A stretch of 32,905 bases of DNA from JAVVSR01 sp036654095 (lineage in GTDB: Bacteria > Bacillota > Clostridia > Christensenellales > CAG-917), in contig JAVVSR010000018.1 in assembly GCA_036654095.1 (NCBI GenBank), forward strand, positions 1 through 32,905. Direction: 5' to 3'. Below the pieces are notes generated by a model, which saw only the letters and a program-made list of their open reading frames with translations, was not told the DNA's origin and did not search any database. How positions within the stretch are numbered: the first letter of the stretch is position 1; each line of letters starts with the position of its first letter. Shown here one piece after another: positions 16,049 through 22,701 of the stretch. The translations under genes and the position numbers were made by a program.

Positions 16049-16185
16049 AGGTGTAACACTAGTTGTTGCGCGCTGATAAGTTTTATGTTAATTGTAGGCA
16101 TTTGATTTTCAAAGCAATTAGCAAATTTTAAAGTAAAAATAAGTTGGTTATAAAATATATTAAACTTAAATAGTTTTTAAGATTT

Positions 16186-16233
16186 TTAGCGCTAATATCA
16201 TTGTTGGTTAATTAATAATGACGCTAATTTTTT
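16186..16233 (+). terminator. Possible terminator after prs and the MBL hydrolase
   Basis: TTAGCG (16186-16191) and TCATT (16198-16202) pair with CGCTAA (16222-16227) and AATGA (16217-16221); a six-base bulge separates the two halves. Six T follow. The distance from the stop (about 140 bases) and the bulge make it uncertain. Confidence 0.4.
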
Positions 16234-16462
16234 AGTTGTCAATAACTATTAGGTATTTTATTTAAAATCGAAATAAAAAGCAAAATATTTTTTAAGATAA
16301 GCTGAAAATGTTTACTAAAACAGGTATAAAATTGGCTGAATGAACTATAAATTAGTATAAGTGTTTATTTATCGCTAAAAATTTTATGGCAATTTAGGTT
16401 ATCATATCTAAAAACTGTTGTTACAACAAACACCCAATCAGCGCAAAATAGTTTTAATAATT
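16234..16462. other. AT-rich intergenic region, nothing identified
   Basis: It lies between the possible terminator of the MBL gene and the rho promoter. No ORF, RNA gene or repeat stands out. Confidence 0.6.
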
Positions 16463-16491
16463 TTGACATTAAAGTGGATAAACCATATTAA
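16463..16491 (+). promoter_or_regulatory. Probable promoter of rho
   Basis: TTGACA at 16463-16468, a 17-base spacer and TATTAA at 16486-16491. It would give a leader of roughly 185 bases before the rho start codon. Confidence 0.55.
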
Positions 16492-16510
16492 ATATAAAAA
16501 AAGTCAAAGG

Positions 16511-16632
16511 CGTTTTGAAACGTGCTAGCGACATTTTAATTAAACATTTTTCAAATTATGCGAAGTGTTTATTATGAAAATAATTTTTCAATATCTTAAC
16601 ATATGATTGAACATAATGTGGCAAACGCCACA
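16511..16632 (+). promoter_or_regulatory. rho leader with hairpins
   Basis: Two hairpins lie in the predicted 5' leader: CGTTT/AAACG at 16511-16522, and TGTGGC/GCCACA at 16617-16632 with loop AAAC, which ends 53 bases before the ATG. rho is known to be autoregulated through its leader in some bacteria; whether that applies here is inference. Confidence 0.4.
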
Positions 16633-16685
16633 GCTTAGTTATATATTTTTTATTTATTCTTTCAAAAATCATTTAGGAGAAATTT

Positions 16686-18149
16686 ATGGAGTATAACAGT
16701 TATACTGTTGAACAGTTGCAGGACAAAAATCTTTTTGAGCTTCGCACTTTAGCCAGAAATATTGGCATTTTATCGCCGACAAAATTAAGTCGCGAGGAGC
16801 TTATTCAAACGGTAGGCGACCATTTTAAAAATATTGAGCCTCCTATTCCCGAGGTCAAACGCGGACGGCCACCCAAACAATCAAATTTAGTTGAAAAACA
16901 ATCGTTTAATAGCTCAGATGAGGTTTTATCCACTCCAAAAGAAAATATACGGCGCACTAATTTTAACGAAAATATCGCTGATATAATAACTGTGGACGAA
17001 ACCTGCGAAGAACGTGAAGGTATTTTAGATTTGCATACCGACGGATATGGCTTTATTCGCGTTAGAAACTGCGAACATAGTGATAAAGACGTTTACGTTT
17101 CGGCGGTTAAAATTCGTAAACTTAATTTGCGTCGAGGCGACTATATTAAAGGTATCGCAAAACTCGCTTATGACAATAAACCATCCGCGCTTCTTATAAT
17201 TAATACTGTAAATGGTATTCCAGTTGAAAGTATCGGCAATCGTCCTAACTTTGATGACCTTGTTCCAATTTATCCCGAAGAACGCATTAAACTTGAAAAT
17301 GTTAGGTCAAAATTTGATTATGCTATTCGTAGCATTGACTTGATTGCGCCGATTGGCAAGGGCGGGCGCGCTATGATAGTTTCACCGCCTAAAGCAGGTA
17401 AAACTACCTTACTTAAAAAAATTGCTAACAGTATTGCTGAAAACTATCCCGAAATCGACCTTATGGTTTTGCTTATTGACGAACGTCCCGAGGAAGTTAC
17501 CGATATGCAACGTTCAATTAAGGGCGAAGTGGTTTATTCAACCTTTGACGAAATGCCCGAACATCATACTAAGGCTGCCGAACTGTTGCTATCGCGCGCA
17601 AAAAGGCTTGTTGAGTTGGGTCACGATGTTGTGATTTTAATGGATAGTTTGACACGTTTAGCAAGGGCTTATAACTTAACAATTCCACCAACAGGACGCA
17701 CTCTTTCAGGTGGTATTGACCCCGGCGCATTGCATAGCCCGAAACGCTTTTTCGGTAGCGCGCGCAACATCGAATTTGGCGGAAGTTTGACAATTATAGC
17801 CACTGCGCTTGTTGACACAGGCAGCCGTATGGACGATGTGATTTATGAGGAATTTAAAGGTACGGGTAATATGGAAATTCATCTTGACCGTAAACTTTCT
17901 GAAAAACGTATTTTCCCTGCTATTGACCTTAATCGAAGCGGAACTAGAAGGGAGGATTTATTGCTTTCTCAAGATGAATTGGAAGGAGTGTGGTCAATTC
18001 GTAAAATTTTGTCTAGCGGCGACACGTCTGACGCAACGGAAAATCTTATTGGTATGTTAGTTAAAACGGCAAGCAACGCTGAATTTATTGAACAGCTAAA
18101 AATGCAGTTAAAAATGATGGATAAAAGCGGCTATACCTTTAGAAAGTAA
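16686..18149 (+). CDS. rho: Transcription termination factor Rho
   Basis: A hexameric RNA-dependent ATPase/helicase that ends untranslated transcripts. Domains in order: Rho_N helical domain (about 5-48), a basic, Pro-rich linker (50-105) with the AT-hook-like core KRGRPPK (58-64), the cold-shock-like RNA-binding domain (110-175, DGYGFIR) and the RecA-type ATPase domain (180-480). The P-loop is PPKAGKTT (234-241), the catalytic region IDERPEEV (264-271), Walker B ILMD (317-320), the Q-loop region TGRTLSGGIDPGALHSPKRFFG (336-357) and the R-loop region FKGTGNMEI (390-398). Residues around the bicyclomycin pocket look conserved. At 487 residues it is longer than the E. coli enzyme because of the linker. 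ATG 16686 follows AGGAGA. It is monocistronic, with a hairpin-rich leader and a hairpin terminator. Confidence 0.97.
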   Translation: MEYNSYTVEQLQDKNLFELRTLARNIGILSPTKLSREELIQTVGDHFKNIEPPIPEVKRGRPPKQSNLVEKQSFNSSDEVLSTPKENIRRTNFNENIADIITVDETCEEREGILDLHTDGYGFIRVRNCEHSDKDVYVSAVKIRKLNLRRGDYIKGIAKLAYDNKPSALLIINTVNGIPVESIGNRPNFDDLVPIYPEERIKLENVRSKFDYAIRSIDLIAPIGKGGRAMIVSPPKAGKTTLLKKIANSIAENYPEIDLMVLLIDERPEEVTDMQRSIKGEVVYSTFDEMPEHHTKAAELLLSRAKRLVELGHDVVILMDSLTRLARAYNLTIPPTGRTLSGGIDPGALHSPKRFFGSARNIEFGGSLTIIATALVDTGSRMDDVIYEEFKGTGNMEIHLDRKLSEKRIFPAIDLNRSGTRREDLLLSQDELEGVWSIRKILSSGDTSDATENLIGMLVKTASNAEFIEQLKMQLKMMDKSGYTFRK

Positions 18150-18208
18150 TTTGTTGTTTATATAAATTTAACAATGCGGTTTATTAAAATAAAAGTCGCA
18201 AAATATTT

Positions 18209-18250
18209 AAGAAAGCGGCTAAATTTTATACATTTATCCGCTTTCTTTAA
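18209..18250 (+). terminator. Hairpin terminator of rho
   Basis: AAGAAAGCGG (18209-18218) pairs with CCGCTTTCTT (18238-18247); an inner TAAAT/ATTTA pairing extends the stem. The T tract after the stem is short (TTTAA), so efficiency is uncertain. Confidence 0.65.
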
Positions 18251-18253
18251 TTG

Positions 18254-18328
18254 AGTTGTAAAGTCATTTAAGCAAAGTAAAAAATATTTTAATTAGGTTG
18301 CTCAAAGTTAAGTTGTAAAGTCATTTAA
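18254..18328. repeat. Two 18-bp direct repeats before the ECF transporter gene
   Basis: AGTTGTAAAGTCATTTAA occurs exactly at 18254-18271 and 18311-18328, 57 bases apart. The second copy ends 18 bases before the ATG and just ahead of the AAAGGA ribosome binding site, so bound protein there could block translation or transcription. Confidence 0.7.
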
Positions 18329-18346
18329 ATTAAAGGATAATACATA

Positions 18347-18895
18347 ATGATAAAAACAAAAAGCTTGGTAATTACAAGTTTAATGGCGGCGATTGGAGTG
18401 GTTTTACCGTTTGCCTTTCACACTGTCCCTAATGCTGGTAAAATATTTTTGCCAATGCATATTCCTGTTATTTTATGCGGGTTTGCCGCAGGCCCTATTT
18501 ACGGGTTGATATGCGGTATTATTGCGCCGTTAATTTCATCGGTGTCAACGGGTATGCCGTCTATGGCTATTATACCTGGTATGCTTTTTGAACTTGCTAC
18601 ATATGGTTTTGTGTCGGGAGCGGTTATTCGGTTTGTAAAAACGCCAAATGCGTGGTTCAATGTTTATTTGGCATTGATTGTAGCTTTAATATGTGGCCGA
18701 TGTGTTTCAGGCTTTACGAATGGTTTGATTTTTATGGCAGGGAAGTACACTTTTAATGTTTGGCTTACGGCATCATTTGTGACGGCAATTCCGGGGATAA
18801 TTATTCAGCTTGTAGTTGTGCCAGCCTTGGTTTTTGAGTTAAATAGAGCGGGGCTAATCGAACTTGAAACTGGGTTGAAATTATCGCGAACTTAA
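18347..18895 (+). CDS. ECF transporter S component (substrate not assigned)
   Basis: A 182-residue, almost wholly hydrophobic protein with about six predicted helices. The segment FLPMHIPVILCGFAAGPIYG, then GIIAPLISSVSTGMP and FELATYGFVSGA, is characteristic of S components of energy-coupling-factor vitamin transporters (ECF_trnsprt family). These bind a vitamin or precursor and dock on a shared EcfA-EcfA'-EcfT module encoded elsewhere (group II arrangement); none of those genes is in the window. I cannot name the vitamin from the sequence. ATG 18347 follows AAAGGA (18332-18337). No known riboswitch was recognised upstream, but two exact 18-base repeats lie there. Confidence 0.85.
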   Translation: MIKTKSLVITSLMAAIGVVLPFAFHTVPNAGKIFLPMHIPVILCGFAAGPIYGLICGIIAPLISSVSTGMPSMAIIPGMLFELATYGFVSGAVIRFVKTPNAWFNVYLALIVALICGRCVSGFTNGLIFMAGKYTFNVWLTASFVTAIPGIIIQLVVVPALVFELNRAGLIELETGLKLSRT

Positions 18896-19055
18896 ATTGT
18901 TAATTAAAACTTTAAGCTCAAAAGTTAGTTGACAAAATTGTTTTAATTAAATACAAAATCTATGACGTTTACCTCAATGTTTTTATAAAAAAATAAAAGT
19001 TTTTTAGGTGCTAAAATCAACATAATAAGGTTGTTTATGTTTATTAAAAATTAAA
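18896..19055. other. Convergent intergenic region
   Basis: It lies between the ECF gene (+) and the MazF gene (-). It is AT-rich. No terminator for the + strand was found. Confidence 0.5.
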
Positions 19056-19074
19056 CAAAAAAACTATATAGTTT
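19056..19074 (-). terminator. Weak terminator overlapping the end of the MazF gene
   Basis: The 14-base perfect palindrome AAACTATATAGTTT (19061-19074) overlaps the stop codon by two bases and is followed, on the minus strand, by further T residues. The stem is AT-rich, so strength is doubtful. Confidence 0.4.
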
Positions 19075-19417
19075 ATTCATAAAAACCTAATGAAATTAAA
19101 AGGCCTTCATTGACTTTATTCATTAAATTTGAGGGTATTTCACCAATTTTATCACGCAATCTAGCCTTATCGATAGTTCGGATTTGTTCCAATAAAATTA
19201 CACTATCTTTAGGTAATCCGTATTGCGCTTGCGCTAAATGGATATGCGTTGGCAGTTTGCTTTTATTTAATTGGCTTGTTATCGCCGCTGCGATTATAGT
19301 GGGCGAATACTTGTTTCCAATATCGTTTTGCACTATCAAGACAGGTCGAACTCCCCCTTGTTCGCTTCCCACGACAGGCGACAGGTCGGCATAATAAATT
19401 TCACCGCGTTTTACCAT
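19073..19417 (-). CDS. mazF: MazF/EndoA-type endoribonuclease, no adjacent antitoxin
   Basis: The 114-residue product is very close to Bacillus subtilis EndoA (NdoA): VKRGEIYYADLSPVVGSEQGGVRPVL, then AAAITSQL and SVILLEQIRTIDKARL. EndoA/MazF enzymes cleave mRNA at short specific sites and arrest growth. The catalytic pair, Arg24 in GGVRP and Thr47 in AAIT, is present, so an active RNase is expected. The start is ATG 19417 with a perfect GGAGG in front; the frame continues upstream to 19456 without a ribosome binding site and is not used. In Bacillus the antitoxin gene lies directly upstream, but here the 160 bases upstream hold only the divergent ddh promoter, and nothing antitoxin-like lies downstream. 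Confidence 0.95.
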   Translation of the reverse strand: MVKRGEIYYADLSPVVGSEQGGVRPVLIVQNDIGNKYSPTIIAAAITSQLNKSKLPTHIHLAQAQYGLPKDSVILLEQIRTIDKARLRDKIGEIPSNLMNKVNEGLLISLGFYE

Positions 19418-19522
19418 AAGTACCTCCAATAATATGTACATCTTGATGGTTTCCAAACGGTAAAAAAATAAACCGCCTTACCATAGTTTATGAAAGATTT
19501 TTGTGGCGTGTTCGCGATATAC

Positions 19523-19550
19523 TTGACTTATTGCGCAATTTGTGTATTAT
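19523..19550 (+). promoter_or_regulatory. Promoter of ddh
   Basis: TTGACT at 19523-19528, a 16-base spacer and TATTAT at 19545-19550, about 28 bases before the ATG at 19578. Confidence 0.7.
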
Positions 19551-19577
19551 TAATCTATCAATATATGAGGTATTTAT

Positions 19578-20540
19578 ATGATAAAAATCGGCATTGTCGG
19601 ATATGGTAATTTGGGAAAATCCGCTGAAAAGGTGGTATTATCCTGCAAGGATATGACGCTTGTTGCTGTTTTTTCACGAAGAAAAGTAACTTCGGATTTG
19701 GGTACGACAGTTGAAGATTATTCAAAGATGAGCGAATATATAAATAAAATCGATGTGATGTTGTTGTGTGGCGGTTCTGCATCGGATATTCCTATGCAGG
19801 GCAGGGAAATTATTAAAAGTTTTAACACCGTCGACAGTTTCGATACTCACGCGCTACTTTTGGATTATTACAATGATATGGATAAACTCGGCCGAGAATA
19901 TGGACATATTTCAGTAATTGCCGCAGGGTGGGACCCGGGGCTTTTCAGCGCAATGAGGCTTATATTTCAAAACTCATTGCCCGATGGTGACACATACACA
20001 TTTTGGGGCAGAGGCGTAAGTCAAGGTCACAGTGAAGCCGTTAGGCATATAAGCGGAGTTAAATATGGCATACAATACACCGTTCCTAAGGACGAAGCTA
20101 TAAACGCAATTAGAAAGGGAGAACGTCCTAATCTAAGCGCTAGGCAAAAACATTTACGCGTTTGCTATGTAGTGGCCGAGCCGAATGCCGACCTTTTGAC
20201 GATTGAAAAAACTATTACGAATATGCCTAATTATTTTGCCGATTATGACACTGAAGTGAATTTTATTTCGGAAGATGAGTTTTTAGAAAATCATACAAAA
20301 ATGCCTCACGGTGGATTTGTAATTAGAAGCGGCGAGGTCAATGGTTCAAAACACACTATTGAATTTTCAATTAATCTCGAAAAAAATCCCGATTTTACCG
20401 CAAGCATACTGGTTAGTTACGCTCGAGCTGCCGCGCGACTTGCCGAAAAGGGCGATACAGGCGCGCGCACTATATATGAAATACCAGCTATATTAGCATC
20501 GGATAAACCATTTTGTGAAGTTATCAACAACTTATTGTAA
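19578..20540 (+). CDS. ddh: meso-Diaminopimelate dehydrogenase
   Basis: An NADPH-dependent enzyme that converts L-tetrahydrodipicolinate, ammonia and NADPH directly to meso-diaminopimelate (reversible), the shortest route to lysine and peptidoglycan cross-link residues. The 320 residues match the usual length. The Rossmann motif is IGIVGYGNLGKS (4-15), followed by a FSRR turn expected to bind the 2'-phosphate of NADP. Further family marks are LLCGGSASD, SFDTH, AAGWDPGLFS, FWGRGVSQGHSEA, MPHGGFVIR and the conserved TGARTIYEIPA. It is single, with its own promoter, divergent from mazF. Start ATG 19578 has GAGGT in front. Confidence 0.95.
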   Translation: MIKIGIVGYGNLGKSAEKVVLSCKDMTLVAVFSRRKVTSDLGTTVEDYSKMSEYINKIDVMLLCGGSASDIPMQGREIIKSFNTVDSFDTHALLLDYYNDMDKLGREYGHISVIAAGWDPGLFSAMRLIFQNSLPDGDTYTFWGRGVSQGHSEAVRHISGVKYGIQYTVPKDEAINAIRKGERPNLSARQKHLRVCYVVAEPNADLLTIEKTITNMPNYFADYDTEVNFISEDEFLENHTKMPHGGFVIRSGEVNGSKHTIEFSINLEKNPDFTASILVSYARAAARLAEKGDTGARTIYEIPAILASDKPFCEVINNLL

Positions 20541-20726
20541 TACATAAAATATTAGGAGTTAAAATATTAAAAATTTAGTTTTTAGGTTTTGTTTTTCATT
20601 AAATACAAATTCCTAATGTTTTAGAAAACTTTTAGCTAGGGCGATAACGATTTTTTTAAATTGTATCTATAAACAAAAAATATTAGTAAACTATGACATT
20701 TAAAATTCTTTAATATTAAAATAGTT

Positions 20727-21383
20727 ATGAAATCTTTAAATAAAATTCAATATGTTCTTTTTGACCTCGACGGAACAATAACCGACAGCGCGGAAGGTAT
20801 AACTAAAAGCGCGCAACTTGCTTTGGAAAGTATCGGAATTATTGAGGATAGAGAAGTATTGCGCTCGTTTATAGGGCCGTCACTTAGGGAAAGTTTTGGT
20901 CGATATGCAAAAACGCCCGAACTAGTGTCGAAAGCGTTGACGGCTTATCGCGCTCGATATGAGTTTGTTGGAATTTATGAAAATAAACTTTATGATGGAA
21001 TTTATGAACTTTTACGTGACTTGAAGCAGTCGGGAAAGAAGGTAGTTTTAGCAAGCGCAAAACCCGAACCATTTTGCAGGCTTATTTTAGACTATTTCAA
21101 AATTACAGAGTTTTTTGAATTTATAGGCGGCTCGACTTTTGATGGTAAAATGGACGATAAGGCGAATATCCTAAAGTATATTTTTGAGGGTCTAGGCAAT
21201 CCCGATAAATCTGAAATTATTATGGTTGGCGACAGAAAATACGATATTGTTGCAGCGCATCAAAACGATATACAGGCAATAGGCGTAAGGTATGGATATG
21301 CAGTTGATGGCGAGTTGGAAAACGCGCGCGCCGATTTCATTGTTTACTCTACAAATGAACTGCGAAATCTTTTGCTTAATTGA
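20727..21383 (+). CDS. HAD-superfamily phosphatase, phosphoglycolate-phosphatase-like
   Basis: A 218-residue HAD subfamily IA hydrolase. The nucleophile motif is FDLDGTITDS (D13, D15), motif II is VLASAK (S110), motif III is K150, and motif IV is MVGDRKYD (D169, D173). The four-helix cap between residues 17 and 90 fits the Gph/PpaX/YjjG type cap, so a small phosphometabolite such as 2-phosphoglycolate, pyrophosphate or a nucleotide is the likely substrate. GDRKYDI and the C-terminal GVRYGYA are typical of this group. There is no obvious Shine-Dalgarno before the ATG. The gene is alone, with a strong terminator about 90 bases downstream. Confidence 0.9.
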   Translation: MKSLNKIQYVLFDLDGTITDSAEGITKSAQLALESIGIIEDREVLRSFIGPSLRESFGRYAKTPELVSKALTAYRARYEFVGIYENKLYDGIYELLRDLKQSGKKVVLASAKPEPFCRLILDYFKITEFFEFIGGSTFDGKMDDKANILKYIFEGLGNPDKSEIIMVGDRKYDIVAAHQNDIQAIGVRYGYAVDGELENARADFIVYSTNELRNLLLN

Positions 21384-21469
21384 TTATTTAAGTTACAATA
21401 TATAATGTGTTTATTTTATCATTAAAAAAGTTGACTTTTATGCGCTAAGAAACAATAAAAAAACTCGAT

Positions 21470-21500
21470 AAAACTATTGGCAAATTGCCAATAGTTTTTG
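21470..21500 (+). terminator. Rho-independent terminator after the HAD phosphatase gene
   Basis: AAAACTATTGGC (21470-21481) pairs with GCCAATAGTTTT (21487-21498) around AAATT, followed by one more T and G. The symmetry would allow it to act on both strands. Confidence 0.87.
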
Positions 21501-21838
21501 TATAAATAACGCCGAAAGTCACATTTTAATTTAGTAAACTGTTTTGTTTTTAAAATAAATTTCAAAAAAATTAATGCGCATTTTAAAAAAAACAAAAACA
21601 AAAATATAATTAAAAAAACAAATTCAATATTATTTTTTGTTTTAAATTAATTGCGCAAACTAATAAAAATTTTAAACGATGATTTATTTAGTTTTATATT
21701 TCTAAATGAAAATGTTAAAAAAGTTCAATTTTTAGCCGTTTTTTTAACTATTAAACATCTATTTAAAATTATTTATATGTAAAATTTTAATATAATACTT
21801 ATTGTTATAAACTTAACTATGTTTGTTGTTAAAAATGC
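21501..21838. other. Very AT-rich intergenic region
   Basis: About 340 bases with long A and T runs ahead of the rpiB promoter. No ORF, RNA gene or repeat with a defined unit is seen. Confidence 0.6.
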
Positions 21839-21867
21839 TTGAAAAATACAGAGTTGTAGGATATAAT
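21839..21867 (+). promoter_or_regulatory. Promoter of the rpiB-V-ATPase operon
   Basis: TTGAAA at 21839-21844, a 17-base spacer and TATAAT at 21862-21867. Predicted start near 21874 gives a leader of about 40 bases. No other clear promoter lies between here and the terminator at 30922. Confidence 0.88.
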
Positions 21868-21915
21868 ATTTTTAAGAGGGTTGTGACTTAAAATGTTTAC
21901 ACAAGGGGAAATTAA

Positions 21916-22365
21916 ATGAAAATTGCAATAGGATGTGACCACGGCGGTTTCATTTTGAAGGCTGCGGTTGTTGAACAATTAAAAAAAATGAACGTTGAAG
22001 TATTGGATTTTGGTACAGACTCTGATGAGTCCGTTGATTATCCAATCTATGCCGAAAAGGTTGCCGAGGCGGTTTCGCAAAACAAATGTGATGGTGGTGT
22101 TTTACTTTGTGGCACAGGGATTGGTATTTCAATAGCGGCCAACAAGGTTAAGGGCATACGCGCGGCAGTTGTGGACAATATTTTTTGTGCGCAAGCTTGT
22201 AAGGAACATAACAATGCAAACATTATTGCGATGGGTGGCAGGGTAATACGTCCCGACCTAGCGGCAAAGTTAGTTGAAATGTGGCTCACGACGGAATATG
22301 CTGGCGGCCGTCACCAAAGACGATTGGATTTAATATCTGAAATTGAAAATAAGTATTTCAAATAA
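21916..22365 (+). CDS. rpiB: Ribose-5-phosphate isomerase B
   Basis: Interconverts ribulose 5-phosphate and ribose 5-phosphate in the pentose phosphate pathway. The 149 residues match the RpiB/LacAB family: IGCDHGGFILK at the N-terminus, DYPIYA, the active-site cysteine in LLCGTGIGISIAANK (cf. Cys66 of E. coli RpiB) and NNANIIAMGGRVI. The LacAB subunits of galactose 6-phosphate isomerase are relatives, but the complete Cys and anion-hole motifs favour RpiB. It has an AAGGGGA ribosome binding site. It is the first gene after the promoter and is only 9 bases from the first V-ATPase gene, so it is cotranscribed with it. Confidence 0.93.
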   Translation: MKIAIGCDHGGFILKAAVVEQLKKMNVEVLDFGTDSDESVDYPIYAEKVAEAVSQNKCDGGVLLCGTGIGISIAANKVKGIRAAVVDNIFCAQACKEHNNANIIAMGGRVIRPDLAAKLVEMWLTTEYAGGRHQRRLDLISEIENKYFK

Positions 22366-22374
22366 GGAGTTTAT

Positions 22375-22701
22375 ATGATACAGGATATCATTAACAACAT
22401 TACTTCTGCAGAAATGGAGGCAGAGGAAATTGTTAAAATTGCATCTCAGCAAGCTAAAGACACTAGGTTAGTTGCCGAAGTTAAGGTCGAAAGTTTGAAC
22501 AAAACATCAGCGGCCGAGTGTAAAGAAGCTGTAAAACTTATGCAATCTAACGCCGAAGTTGTTGCTGTTAAGAAAACGGAAATGCGTATTCGCGAGGGCA
22601 AAAAAGAAGCTGATAAGTTTATTGTAGATTGTCAAAAGAAGACTGACAAGGCTGTCGATTTTATTGTTGGGAGGCTTGTCGAAAAATATGGCAATCGTTA
22701 G
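22375..22701 (+). CDS. ntpF: V-type ATPase subunit G/H (peripheral stalk)
   Basis: A 108-residue, charged, almost fully helical protein with heptad-like spacing (EMEAEEIVKIASQQAKDTRLVAEVK...), without membrane segments. In prokaryotic V/A-type ATPases this subunit pairs with subunit E to form the peripheral stalks that hold the A3B3 head against the membrane part. The call rests on coiled-coil character and on position, since it directly precedes subunit I and is the usual first gene of the operon; sequence conservation in this family is low. Confidence 0.8.
   Translation: MIQDIINNITSAEMEAEEIVKIASQQAKDTRLVAEVKVESLNKTSAAECKEAVKLMQSNAEVVAVKKTEMRIREGKKEADKFIVDCQKKTDKAVDFIVGRLVEKYGNR

Noticed and set aside
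19418..19577. Hidden antitoxin ORF upstream of mazF
   Set aside because: The short frame extending mazF upstream has no ribosome binding site, and the rest is occupied by the ddh promoter; no MazE-like sequence is seen.
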